Source of the DNA: Lachnospiraceae bacterium
GTDB taxonomy: Bacteria > Bacillota > Clostridia > Lachnospirales > Lachnospiraceae
DNA: 64,000 nucleotides
Reading direction: 5' to 3'
NCBI GenBank assembly: GCA_902363135.1
Contig: CABIZF010000005.1
Coordinates: 62,001-126,000, forward strand
This document shows positions 26,306 to 34,769 of the stretch, in pieces. The notes beneath the pieces were generated by a model, which saw only the letters and a list, made by a program, of their open reading frames with translations, did not search any database and had not been told where the DNA came from. A program made the position numbers and the translations under genes. Position 1 is the stretch's first letter. Each line of letters starts with the position of its first letter.

Positions 26306-27625
26306 TTACTCCTCGGTCTTTTCCTCTTCCTTTGCAGCCTCTACTTCTACTGCAGCATCTGTAATCATATCAACTGCAGCCTGGATTGCGAGATCGCTCT
26401 TCATCTGCTCCTTCTCAGCATCGCCGATGAGCTCTTTCAGCTTGTCTGCTTCCATCTTGTATGCAGCTGCCATCTTCTCAATCTCTTCATTGACCTTCTC
26501 ATCGCTTACTTCGATGTTCTCAGCCTTTGCAATAGCCTCAAGTACCAGGCTGTTCTGGATGCGCTTGAGTGCCTCCGGACGCATCTGCTGTGCCAGAGCA
26601 TCCATGGTCAGACCAGTGAACTGCATGTACTGATCCATAGAAAGACCCTGAGACTGCAGTCTTCTTGCGAAGTCGTCTGCCATTCTTCTTACCTGCTCGG
26701 TAATCATAGCCTCCGGAATCTCCATCGTTGCATTCTCTACAGCCTTTGCAACGGTCTTGTTCTGCTTCTCACGCTTTGCGTCAGCCGTCTTCTTCTCCAG
26801 CAGCTTTGCACGGATATCATCCTTGTACTCAGCCAGTGTATCGAACTCGGATACATCCTTTGCAAACTCATCGTCTGCTTCCGGAAGCTCCTTTACCTTG
26901 ATCTCATTTACCGTGCACTTGAATGCTGCCGGCTTGCCCTTGAGCTCTGCTGCGTGATACTCCTCCGGGAAGGTAACATTTACTTCTACTTCTTCACCGA
27001 TCTTTGCACCGATCAGCTGATCTTCAAAGCCCGGGATGAAGCTGCCGGAGCCGATCGTCAGAGAATAATCCTCAGCCTTTCCGCCCTCGAACGGAGTACC
27101 GTCAACAAAGCCCTCGAAGTTGAGCTTGATCATGTCGCCCTTCTCCACTGCTCTGTCATCTACATCGATAGTTCTGGAGTTATTCTCGCGCTCCTTATCG
27201 ACTTCCTTATCCACTTCCTCCTCAGAAACCTCAACCGGAGTCTTTTCTACTTCTACGCCCTTGTAATCACCAAGCGTAACAGCCGGCTTTAATGCTACCT
27301 CTGCGGTAAAGATAAACGGCTGGCCTGCTCCGATCTGTGTCACACTGATCTCCGGCTGAGAAACGATCTCCTCACCGCACTCCTTTGCAGCCTCGCTGTA
27401 TGCCTTCGGGATCACAATATTCGCTGCATCCTCATAGAATACGCCTGTGCCGTACATCTTCTCGATCATCTTTCTCGGAGCCTTGCCTTTACGGAAGCCC
27501 GGAAGGGAGATCTTCTTCTTATCCTTCTGATAAGCCTGCTCAATCGCTGCATCGAACTCTTCTGCAGATACCTCGATCGTCAGCTTTGCCATATTCTTTT
27601 CCAGTTTTTCCACCTGTACACTCAT
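26306..27625 (-). CDS. tig: Trigger factor, ribosome-associated chaperone and prolyl isomerase
   Basis: Predicted 439-residue protein. The N-terminal ribosome-docking domain carries the signature [10 protein letters not shown] central FKBP-like isomerase domain follows ([19 protein letters not shown]), then a helical C-terminal chaperone arm. It binds nascent chains at the ribosome exit. ATG 27625 is preceded by GGAGG; upstream in-frame codons back to 27700 run through an R2 repeat and are rejected. An acidic, lysine-rich tail ends the protein. First gene of the tig-clpP-clpX cluster. Confidence 0.96.
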   Translation of the reverse strand: MSVQVEKLEKNMAKLTIEVSAEEFDAAIEQAYQKDKKKISLPGFRKGKAPRKMIEKMYGTGVFYEDAANIVIPKAYSEAAKECGEEIVSQPEISVTQIGAGQPFIFTAEVALKPAVTLGDYKGVEVEKTPVEVSEEEVDKEVDKERENNSRTIDVDDRAVEKGDMIKLNFEGFVDGTPFEGGKAEDYSLTIGSGSFIPGFEDQLIGAKIGEEVEVNVTFPEEYHAAELKGKPAAFKCTVNEIKVKELPEADDEFAKDVSEFDTLAEYKDDIRAKLLEKKTADAKREKQNKTVAKAVENATMEIPEAMITEQVRRMADDFARRLQSQGLSMDQYMQFTGLTMDALAQQMRPEALKRIQNSLVLEAIAKAENIEVSDEKVNEEIEKMAAAYKMEADKLKELIGDAEKEQMKSDLAIQAAVDMITDAAVEVEAAKEEEKTEE

Positions 27626-27644
27626 TGTGTCTGTTCCTCCTTTA

Positions 27645-27690
27645 ACTGTCAAGCGGACCGGTAATCCGCTTTGCTTCTTGTCCATAGCTG
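27645..27690. repeat. R2-like fragment in the tig leader
   Basis: GTCAAGCGGACCGGTAATCC followed by GCTTTGCTTCTTG resembles R2 but is diverged. It lies between the tig start and the terminator upstream. Confidence 0.45.
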
Positions 27691-27744
27691 CAGCTTTCAC
27701 CGCAGATCAGCCTGCTAAAAACAGCCGGTCCGATTCTCACTCAC

Positions 27745-27773
27745 AAAAAGACTGCCCCTACAGCTATGCAGTC
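27745..27773 (-). terminator. Terminator after the DJ-1 gene
   Basis: Minus-strand stem GACTGC with GCAGTC (12-nt loop) followed by TTTTT, between the DJ-1 gene and tig. Confidence 0.7.
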
Positions 27774-27833
27774 ATTGAGATAGTATAGCATAACAATATC
27801 TAAAACGCCAGTGTTTTTTTACGTTTTCCGGCG

Positions 27834-28385
27834 TTATACCGCATAAATAATGCCCTTTGCCAGCGCATCTGCCTTTTCTTTCCCTGCAAGCTGCTCTGTA
27901 AGTGCCAGTGCGAACGGAATTGCGGTACCCATGCCGCGGCTGGTCGTGACATTACCGCATACAACGACCGGATCAAATGACACCTCTGCTCCCGTAAGCG
28001 CCTCCTCAAAGCCCGGATAGCAGGCCGCACGCCTGCCTTCAAGCAGACCGAGTCCGCCAAGCACACTCGGAGCCGCGCAGATCGCAGCCAGCCGTTTACC
28101 TTCCGCATTTTTTTCTTTCAGAAGTGCCGCCAGCCCCCCGTGCGCCGCCAGACGCTTTGTCCCCGGCATACCGCCCGGAAGGACGAACAGCGTACCGTCT
28201 GAAAAATCCACCTCTTCAAACACTGCATCTGCAACGACCGGAATCCCGTGACTGCCGGTCAGTTCTTTGCGTCCCATAATCGAAACCATCTGAATCTCCA
28301 CACCGGCACGCCGCAGGATATCCACAACGGTCAGCCCCTCGATCTCCTCAAATCCATCTGCCAGAAATATATATGCCTTTTCCAT
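27834..28385 (-). CDS. DJ-1/PfpI family protein (ThiJ/YajL-like)
   Basis: Predicted 183-residue flavodoxin-like protein. The family start KAYIFLADGFEEIEGLT, the glutamate in that segment, and the nucleophile elbow AAICAAPSVL with its conserved cysteine are present. Members act as chaperone, glyoxalase/deglycase-like or amidase enzymes; the exact activity cannot be read from sequence. ATG 28385 has AGGAGG 7 nt upstream; the upstream part of the reading frame has no family similarity. It is transcribed alone, bounded by terminators. Confidence 0.92.
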   Translation of the reverse strand: MEKAYIFLADGFEEIEGLTVVDILRRAGVEIQMVSIMGRKELTGSHGIPVVADAVFEEVDFSDGTLFVLPGGMPGTKRLAAHGGLAALLKEKNAEGKRLAAICAAPSVLGGLGLLEGRRAACYPGFEEALTGAEVSFDPVVVCGNVTTSRGMGTAIPFALALTEQLAGKEKADALAKGIIYAV

Positions 28386-28477
28386 GCTCTTCCTCCTGTA
28401 ATCTGCTGTTTTATCGTTTCTGCATTCCTTTTGCTGTCCACAGTGTAGCAAACCAGGAAACGAAAGTCAAACGTAAA

Positions 28478-28522
28478 CAGAGGAAAATGTGACCGCACAC
28501 TTCTGTGCCACATTTTCCTCTG
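28478..28522 (-). terminator. Strong hairpin after the radical SAM gene
   Basis: Perfect 14-bp stem (CAGAGGAAAATGTG with CACATTTTCCTCTG). The minus-strand 3' side is T-rich, so it suits termination of the gene at 28580. Confidence 0.75.
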
Positions 28523-28579
28523 ATGCTTCCGCCTGATCAGCGGGATTCTGTCGGCCGCCCAGCTTCAGCGGTTTCCGGT

Positions 28580-29992
28580 TCAATCCTGATAAGTTGATTT
28601 ATAATTATGGAAGCTCTCTACGTGATGCGGATTCTCCTCCCAGATCTTCTCTGCCTTTCCGGCCCAGTTTTCCGCATAATTCTTACATTTATCACAGAGA
28701 TGGTCGACGCTCTCCGGCGACTGCAGATCTGTCGACTTTGCACCGGTCTTATGTACCATCTCACGCAGCAGCTCCGGGTTCTCAAGCATCGGGCACGGCC
28801 GCAGCTGGTTGTCATTAAACGGCTGACCGTCCCGGTATGCCATAAAGAGCGGCTGACGCAGCGCATCTAAAAGAGATACCTCGTGAATATTTGCACCGGA
28901 ATAATGAATGAACACACACGGCTCTACATCGCCGTTTGCATTGATGTGCATGTAATTCCGGCCTCCGGCAATACAGCCTCCGACAAACTCACCGTCATTC
29001 TGAAAATCCATTGCAAAGATCTGCTTGCCGCCCTCCTTCCCACGGATCTCGCGGACTCTGTGATACATGTACTCTCTTTGCTCCTTCGTCGGAAGCAGCT
29101 CCGTCGCCGCCTCATTTCCAACCGGCATATAGTGGAAGTACCAGGTATAACGGCACCCCTTCTCGATGATCATATCGAGGAACGCATCACTTGTGACGGT
29201 CTCAATATTCTTGCTCGTGTAGCAGATCGATGTGCCAAAAATCAGACCGTGCTGCTTCATCAGATCCATGGCATGCATGACCTTTTCAAAGCATCCGGCG
29301 CCACGGCGGGAATCATTGACTTCCTCATATCCCTCCAGACTGATCGATACAGAGAGATTGCCGACCCGCACCATCTCTTTACAAAATGCTTCATCGATCA
29401 GCGTACCGTTTGTAAATGCATGGAATGCGCAGTCATTATGCTTCTCGCACAGACGGATCAGATCTGCCTTGCGCACAAGCGGCTCGCCTCCGGTATACAT
29501 ATAGAAGTAAATGCCAAGCTCCTTGCCCTGTGTAATAATGGAATCCAGATCTTCAAAGGAAAGATTCAGCTTATGCCCGTACTCGGCAGCCCAACAGCCG
29601 GTACAGTGCATGTTACAGGCACTGGTAGGATCCATCAGAATCAGCCACGGCACCTGGCACTGCAGCTCTTTCCGTTTCTCACGGATCGTCTTTGTCCCAA
29701 AATAAGCGGCTTCAAAGCCAAGATTTAAGGCTGTCATTTTCAGCACATGCGGATCTAGTTCATTCAGAAGCCGGTTCACGTACTGATACCATTTTCCGTT
29801 TTCATCAGAAAGCATCGCACGTGCAGCGTCGTAGCTCTTGTCCTGAAACATCGGTCCGGCCACCTTCTGCGTGACATCGACCAGATTTAGCAACGCCTTT
29901 TTCCGGTCTTCCGGATCTTTATTCACATAATGCAGCACTCCGTCGATCCCTTTTCCTACCAGTGCGCGTTCCATCTTATGTACTGTACTCAT
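28580..29992 (-). CDS. Radical SAM protein with SPASM-like C-terminal cysteines, function unknown
   Basis: Predicted 470-residue iron-sulfur enzyme. The radical SAM cluster motif is CNMHCTGC (Cys126, 130, 133), unusually far from the N-terminus: about 120 residues of helical sequence precede it. YMYTGGEPL is the SAM-binding motif. The C-terminal half contains further cysteines, including GDVEPCVFIHYSG and CDKCKNY, suggesting an auxiliary cluster. The SPASM-like arrangement is shared with enzymes that modify peptides or cofactors, but no precursor peptide gene is seen nearby. ATG has AGGAGG upstream. A membrane protein gene lies 94 nt upstream; a shared function is not established. Confidence 0.85.
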   Translation of the reverse strand: MSTVHKMERALVGKGIDGVLHYVNKDPEDRKKALLNLVDVTQKVAGPMFQDKSYDAARAMLSDENGKWYQYVNRLLNELDPHVLKMTALNLGFEAAYFGTKTIREKRKELQCQVPWLILMDPTSACNMHCTGCWAAEYGHKLNLSFEDLDSIITQGKELGIYFYMYTGGEPLVRKADLIRLCEKHNDCAFHAFTNGTLIDEAFCKEMVRVGNLSVSISLEGYEEVNDSRRGAGCFEKVMHAMDLMKQHGLIFGTSICYTSKNIETVTSDAFLDMIIEKGCRYTWYFHYMPVGNEAATELLPTKEQREYMYHRVREIRGKEGGKQIFAMDFQNDGEFVGGCIAGGRNYMHINANGDVEPCVFIHYSGANIHEVSLLDALRQPLFMAYRDGQPFNDNQLRPCPMLENPELLREMVHKTGAKSTDLQSPESVDHLCDKCKNYAENWAGKAEKIWEENPHHVESFHNYKSTYQD

Positions 29993-30086
29993 TTGTAGTT
30001 CCTCCTCTTCTCTCTTTACTCATGTTATAATGCCGTCTACCGGCTATGATACCTGCGGATCGCTCCGGAAATACAATGCAATACCA

Positions 30087-30659
30087 TTATAGCACCGCAA
30101 ACAGACCACCCGTCAGCAGCAAAAACAGACCGCCTGCGAAGCTGATCTGTCGGCGCCATTTTGTCCCATACCAGTAGCCGTAAGCCAGGCCGCCGACTGC
30201 TGCCAGAAACGCAGAAATCCAGATGCCGACTATCTGCCACAGGCTTCCGTGGCTGATATACCACGCCGCCATGCCGATCAGCAGCATATGCAGCCCGGCC
30301 CGCGCCGCATATTTTGCGACTACGCCATTTTTAGGCTCTGCCTCTCTTCGTTCTTCAAATCCTTTCCCACAGATCGCCGTCCGCATACATAAAAAGGAAT
30401 AAAACAGCAGCAGGGCTACCAGCAACGTCCGCCACAGCCGTTCGAGTGACAGATCCGATCCGGCATTTCGAATCAGCTCTGCTGCTAGGGTTCCGCCAAG
30501 CAGCAACAGCAGCTGGATTCCGGAATAGACAGCTGCTATGCGCAAGGCTTTCTTTCCTCCCATATTGCTCTGAGTCGCTCCGATCTGAAGGACATATTCA
30601 AACACAGACAGGGCAACACCTGCCACAAGGCAGATCATACAAACGCTTCCGATCTTCAC
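30087..30659 (-). CDS. Six-helix membrane protein, MntP-like (putative cation efflux)
   Basis: Predicted 190 residues with about six hydrophobic helices. The layout, with a glycine-rich end (ISFAGGLFLLLTGG) and a charged middle loop, resembles the DUF204/MntP manganese exporters, but the motif match is weak. GTG 30659 is used as start because AGAGAGGGGG precedes it, although the spacing is short; ATG 30638 is an alternative. The frame is open upstream to 30788 but without family features. No manganese riboswitch was recognised. Confidence 0.55.
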   Translation of the reverse strand: MKIGSVCMICLVAGVALSVFEYVLQIGATQSNMGGKKALRIAAVYSGIQLLLLLGGTLAAELIRNAGSDLSLERLWRTLLVALLLFYSFLCMRTAICGKGFEERREAEPKNGVVAKYAARAGLHMLLIGMAAWYISHGSLWQIVGIWISAFLAAVGGLAYGYWYGTKWRRQISFAGGLFLLLTGGLFAVL

Positions 30660-30798
30660 CGCCCCCTCTCTTTTGCTGTTTTTAATATAAAAAAAAAGAT
30701 CGAATTTTGAAAGATTCAATCTTTTTCTGTCGTCTGTTTTTTCTGACACACATCTTCTTTTGTCAAATTTCGGAAACGCGTCCTGCAATTTGTCTCAT

Positions 30799-31353
30799 CT
30801 ATCCTTCTACCTTATGTCCGAGAAGCTTTTCCGCGGAATCGGAGAACAGGATCTCGTATACCTCCATCACCTCCAATGCGCTGACATCCTCGGCATAATT
30901 CAGCCACTTTTCTGTTACGAACCAGAAAATACGTGCGAAGTATTCCGAGACCAGCTCCACGCTCAGCAGATGATGAGACGGATGAAATGTATTTTCCCGC
31001 AGCGCCTGTTCAACCTCCTGACGGATGCAGCGGACAAAAATCTCCTGGAAAGAATTCTGTCCCTCTAATGCAGCCAGTTTTCGGTAATAGCGCTTGTCCT
31101 TTTCCATGCTGATCAGCATAAAGCGCAGCCCTTCCCGGATATACCCGGCTGCAATCAGGGAATTGGCAGGCTGCCAGATCTCCTGCATAAAAATCCACTC
31201 TACCACATCATATTTATCCCGGAAGTACGTGTAAAAGGTAGGACGCTTTACATTCGCCCGGTCAGTGATGTCCTTTACAATTATTTTCTGGAAACTCTTC
31301 TCCTGCATCAATTCCTTGAAGCACTGTGCCAGCGCCTGCCTGATCTCCGCCAT
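30799..31353 (-). CDS. TetR/AcrR-family transcriptional regulator
   Basis: Predicted 184-residue repressor. The N-terminal helix-turn-helix contains KSFQKIIVKDITDRANV and PTFYTYFRDKYDVVEW, the standard TetR recognition helix region; the rest is an all-helical ligand domain. The start ATG lies one base beyond the stop codon of the GGDEF gene (TGAAATG), so the two are translationally coupled. The unrelated 62 residues readable upstream overlap that gene and are not part of it. It may regulate this pair; the ligand is unknown. Confidence 0.9.
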   Translation of the reverse strand: MAEIRQALAQCFKELMQEKSFQKIIVKDITDRANVKRPTFYTYFRDKYDVVEWIFMQEIWQPANSLIAAGYIREGLRFMLISMEKDKRYYRKLAALEGQNSFQEIFVRCIRQEVEQALRENTFHPSHHLLSVELVSEYFARIFWFVTEKWLNYAEDVSALEVMEVYEILFSDSAEKLLGHKVEG

Positions 31354-31354
31354 T

Positions 31355-32860
31355 TCAAAAAGCCTCTCTTTCCTTCTTCTCTTCGGTATCTTCCATCCTG
31401 TGACGCACCCAGCGGTTCCTTCCTCTGTGCTTCGCTTCGTAAAGCGCCCGGTCTGCCTTCTGATACAGCTCCATATAGGAACAGCCACCGTGTTCCGGTA
31501 CCTCCGCAAGCCCGATACTGCAGGACAGATGCACCTCATCCGGGCATCCTTCCGGATGCAGACTGCGAAACAGTACGCACAGGGCCTCCGCCTTCAGCTC
31601 CGCATCCCGGATTGAATTAACCTCTTTCATCAAAACGACAAACTCATCGCCGCCAATTCTTCCGACAATGTCATTTTCCCGGAATAAACGTAAGAGTGTC
31701 TGTCCGACCTGCCGCAGCGCCGCATCTCCGGCTGCATGTCCGTACCGGTCATTGATCTCTTTAAACTTATCCACATCCAGCATGAGAAAGACCTGCTTTT
31801 TCTGATGTGCTTCCTGCAGCCAGCCGTCAATTGCCATCTCTGTGCTTTGTTTATTCAAAACACCGGTCAGTCCATCTACCTGTGCCGCCTGTTCCAGCTC
31901 CTTCTGCCGCTTCAGCATCATGCAAAATACATAAGCCAGCAGTGCCGCCATCCCGAACAGCACCATCCCCATCAGTATTGCCTCGTAGCGTGTAATCGTG
32001 CGGTAGGGCGCCTCTACGATCTTCTCCGGAACGATATAGCACATCATCCAGTCATTGGCGTCGATCGGCGCATAACTCAGATAGCGGAAATCTCCATCCC
32101 TGCCCAGCTTCACACTGCCGCTTATGCGGTTTGCAAAGCCGTCCCGCATCATTTCAAAGGTATCTCCCTCAAGGAAGGTCATCTGTGCATAATAAGAAAA
32201 TACATTGTCATCTAACTGAATTCTGCGATATTTCTCACTTCCGTCATAAGCAACGATCTCTCCGTCTGCCGTCACAATCAGAGAATAACCTGCCCCGCCG
32301 TAAATATCCTCAAACAGCATATGACTCAGGGCGCCCACATCATAAGAGCCGCCAAGCACGCCTGCCACTTCACCAGCATGATATATCGGCACACAGAGGA
32401 TGACCCGCGTCTCGCCATCCACGACACTTTCCAGTGGATCACTCAGGCAACGCTCTCCTTTCATGGCCCGCTTAAAATAGTCCCGCTCTGCGACATTTTT
32501 TACCTCACCGCTGCTATAATGAGCCGTCCCATCCGGTGCTATGATCGCGATCCGTTCCAGGTCGCTCTTCTCGCAGACCTTCCGCATCAGCGTCATCACA
32601 TTCTCCGAGCAGAGCTCACCGATCTCTCCTAAATAGCCTGCAAACCCTTCCAGATACTGATACTGAATCGTGATATCTGAGCTGAATGCCGCACTCTGAC
32701 GGTCAATATTCGTCGTAATTGTCTGTCTTACATTTTGCTCAATGCTTTTTTTCACCGCACCGAAAAATGCGCTCAGACATAAAAGAAGAAACACAAAAAA
32801 CGCACCGATTACATGAATATATACTCTTAAATCCTTCCATCTCTTTTCGCCTCGCCGCAC
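31355..32860 (-). CDS. Diguanylate cyclase with extracellular Cache-type sensor
   Basis: Predicted 501-residue membrane protein. A first transmembrane helix (about residues 15-38) is followed by about 240 residues outside the cell with a double-Cache-like pattern (VLGGSYDVGALSHMLF, YSLIVTADGEIVAYDG), a second helix near residue 305, and a GGDEF domain at the C-terminus. The active site GRIGGDEFVVLM is intact, and RxxD five residues before it (REND) forms the inhibitory c-di-GMP site. It should make c-di-GMP in response to an external ligand. Start GTG 32860 has GGGGAG upstream; earlier codons run through an R1 repeat. Coupled to the following TetR gene. Confidence 0.92.
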   Translation of the reverse strand: MRRGEKRWKDLRVYIHVIGAFFVFLLLCLSAFFGAVKKSIEQNVRQTITTNIDRQSAAFSSDITIQYQYLEGFAGYLGEIGELCSENVMTLMRKVCEKSDLERIAIIAPDGTAHYSSGEVKNVAERDYFKRAMKGERCLSDPLESVVDGETRVILCVPIYHAGEVAGVLGGSYDVGALSHMLFEDIYGGAGYSLIVTADGEIVAYDGSEKYRRIQLDDNVFSYYAQMTFLEGDTFEMMRDGFANRISGSVKLGRDGDFRYLSYAPIDANDWMMCYIVPEKIVEAPYRTITRYEAILMGMVLFGMAALLAYVFCMMLKRQKELEQAAQVDGLTGVLNKQSTEMAIDGWLQEAHQKKQVFLMLDVDKFKEINDRYGHAAGDAALRQVGQTLLRLFRENDIVGRIGGDEFVVLMKEVNSIRDAELKAEALCVLFRSLHPEGCPDEVHLSCSIGLAEVPEHGGCSYMELYQKADRALYEAKHRGRNRWVRHRMEDTEEKKEREAF

Positions 32861-32895
32861 AGACACTCCCCTTTCCGAAGTTCCTGATATGCTGT

Positions 32896-33085
32896 TGGGG
32901 TCAAAAGGTATTTTGCCCCCTATGATACACGGATTGCTTCGCATTTCATGCTCTCGCAATCCTAAAACACCTCAAATCCGCTCATTTTTCTACGAAAAAC
33001 GGCTACTTTTCGGTGTTTTGCGGGTCAATAAGTCATGCTTTTTCATGCAAGCATGAAACGCATGACCTTTTAACCCTAGTATCAT
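32896..33085 (-). repeat. R1 repeat, copy 3 (inverted), with adjoining short hairpin
   Basis: In minus orientation it begins ATGATACTAGGG and ends GTGTATCAT, so the ends pair. The long hairpin has GGTCATGC pairing with GCATGACT and TTCATGC with GCATGAA; the second hairpin is GGATTGC/GCAATCC. A separate small hairpin (GGGG, GCCCC arms, 32896-32920) follows, as next to copy 2. Confidence 0.8.
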
Positions 33086-33125
33086 CATATCATAAAATGC
33101 GTGGGGAGTGTAGCAATTTTTGCAT

Positions 33126-33174
33126 AAAAAGAGCCTGATCCGGCATCTGTTTTGCAAAATTTGTCCGGTCAGGC
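33126..33174 (-). terminator. Terminator after the DUF1858 gene
   Basis: Minus-strand stem GCCTGACCGG paired with CCGGATCAGGC (one bulge), followed by TCTTTTT. Confidence 0.8.
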
Positions 33175-33182
33175 AAAGGCTT

Positions 33183-33398
33183 TTATTTCGCCTCTTCTTT
33201 TTTGTTTGCAAGATACTGCTGAATTGATGCCAGTACCTCATCCGCATTCAGTCCATGTACCATGCAAGCCTCCTCCAGAGACTCTCCGATAGAAGACGGA
33301 CATCCGACACAGTGCATTCCGGACTCCATCAGGACATATGCGATTCCCATATCATACTCGAGCATATCGCCCATGGTTGTCTGCTTTGTAATTAACAT
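33183..33398 (-). CDS. DUF1858 small redox/disulfide protein
   Basis: Predicted 71-residue soluble protein of the DUF1858 (hybrid-cluster-associated, ScdA N-terminal-like) family. The features are MGDMLEYDMGIAYVLMESGM followed by CVGC (Cys30, Cys33), a pair that could form a redox disulfide or bind a metal or cluster. Members occur alone or fused to hybrid-cluster or iron-sulfur repair proteins; here it stands alone. ATG has AAAGGAG upstream and a terminator follows. Confidence 0.88.
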   Translation of the reverse strand: MLITKQTTMGDMLEYDMGIAYVLMESGMHCVGCPSSIGESLEEACMVHGLNADEVLASIQQYLANKKEEAK

Positions 33399-33557
33399 AG
33401 CGTTCTCCTTTCAGGATCTTTTTCGGATCATTTTCCTCTCCTATTATTCCCTTTTCTTCGGGATTTGTCAAGCACATCCCGATCCTGCCGGGAAGTTTTG
33501 CATTTTTACAAAACAGTAAATGAAGCATGGAATTCGCCTGCTTCGTTTAAACGCATT

Positions 33558-34604
33558 CTAACAAATCTTCACAACCGCCTTTACAATATCCGCTTTATTA
33601 TTGACGCTCTCATCCATTGCTTCCTGGATATCATCCAACGCAAACTCATTGGTGACGATTCCCTTGAGATTGACCCTTCCGGATGCGACCGCATCGATCG
33701 CCATCGGATAAATGTGGCGGTAGCGGAATACAGTCTTGAAGGTCAGCTCTTTGTCGAGCGCCAGACTGATCGGCATCTTGATCTCTCCGGTCTTGCTGTA
33801 GCCGACCAGAACGATCGTTGCACCCTTCTTTGTCATCTGCACTGCCTGCCTTGTCGTTATCTCCGTGCCTGCCGTCTCAATGACCAGATCACAGCCCATA
33901 CCACCGGTCAGCTCCATGACCTTCTTCACCGCATCTTCTCTGCTTCCGTTAATGACACCGTCTGCGCCAAGCTCCAGTGCCTTATCAAGGCGTTTATCCA
34001 TGACATCGACGGAATATACCTTCGATACCCCCATCGCCTTCAATGCCATCATACTCACAAGGCCGATACAGCCCGCACCTGTCACGACCGCAACCTGGCC
34101 TGCCTGTGCGCCGCCCTGCCGTGCCGCATGAAATCCGACTGCAAGCGGCTCGATGAGTGCGCCCTCCATCGTGCTCACATTATCCGGCAGCTTGAAGCAA
34201 AGTCCTGCCTCATGTGCCACATACTCCTGAAAGACTCCGTCTACCGGCGGCGTTGCAAAGAATACGACATCCGGACAGAGATTGTATCTTCCGGTTTTGC
34301 AGAATTCGCAGTGTCCACAGGTCTTGCCCGGCTCAAGCGCCACGCGGTCGCCGACTTTCAGATGTGTGACATTTTTTCCAACCTCCACTACCGTGCCCCC
34401 CGGCTCATGTCCGAGTACAAACGGCGGCTTTACGACATAGTCTCCGATCGCACCGGACTCATAATAATGCAGGTCGCTTCCGCAGATCCCCACATATTCC
34501 AGCTTTACAAGCACCTCATCGTCCTTTGGCTGCGGGATGTCACGCTCCTCAAATCCCATCTTGCCGATTCCAAGCATTACCGCTACCTTCATCTTTCCTT
34601 TCAT
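33558..34604 (-). CDS. Zinc-dependent sorbitol/xylitol-type polyol dehydrogenase
   Basis: Predicted 348-residue NAD-dependent dehydrogenase of the MDR family. Catalytic zinc ligands Cys41, His66 and Glu67 (GHEPGG), the structural zinc cysteines 96, 99, 102 and 110, and a GAGCIGLV dinucleotide loop are present. CGSDLHYYESGAIGDYVV is typical of sorbitol/L-iditol and xylitol dehydrogenases; the natural polyol is unknown. ATG has GGAGG 6 nt upstream. A good promoter overlain by a long palindrome precedes it, and a ROK regulator gene lies directly upstream, mirroring the ROK/dehydrogenase pair at 671-3157. Confidence 0.9.
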   Translation of the reverse strand: MKGKMKVAVMLGIGKMGFEERDIPQPKDDEVLVKLEYVGICGSDLHYYESGAIGDYVVKPPFVLGHEPGGTVVEVGKNVTHLKVGDRVALEPGKTCGHCEFCKTGRYNLCPDVVFFATPPVDGVFQEYVAHEAGLCFKLPDNVSTMEGALIEPLAVGFHAARQGGAQAGQVAVVTGAGCIGLVSMMALKAMGVSKVYSVDVMDKRLDKALELGADGVINGSREDAVKKVMELTGGMGCDLVIETAGTEITTRQAVQMTKKGATIVLVGYSKTGEIKMPISLALDKELTFKTVFRYRHIYPMAIDAVASGRVNLKGIVTNEFALDDIQEAMDESVNNKADIVKAVVKIC

Positions 34605-34617
34605 CTTTTTCCTCCTT

Positions 34618-34650
34618 AAATACTTAATTAAACTGTTTTATTATGTATTT
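34618..34650. promoter_or_regulatory. Candidate ROK operator (long palindrome)
   Basis: AAATACTTAATTAAA, a 3-nt spacer, and TTTTATTATGTATTT match as an inverted repeat at 13 of 15 positions. It lies between the -10 box and the ribosome binding site of the polyol dehydrogenase gene, a classic repressor position. The neighbouring ROK protein is the likely binder (inference). Confidence 0.65.
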
Positions 34651-34679
34651 ATATTATGCCTGTTTCCAGGTGATGTCAA
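34651..34679 (-). promoter_or_regulatory. Sigma-A-type promoter of the sorbitol-dehydrogenase-like gene
   Basis: TTGACA (34674-34679), 17 nt, TAATAT (34651-34656) on the minus strand, next to the palindrome. Confidence 0.75.
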
Positions 34680-34769
34680 GAAAATCTGACGGACGTCACC
34701 ACAATTCAGCATTTTTCTCAAATTTTATCCTTTGTTTTTGGTCAAAGTGAATATTTGCTCCACAGGTGG

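Noticed and set aside
27782..27790. Extended -10 promoter (TGC-TATACT) for tig on the minus strand
   Set aside because: Transcription from it would run straight into the terminator hairpin at 27745-27773, so it is unlikely to drive tig unless the hairpin is regulatory.
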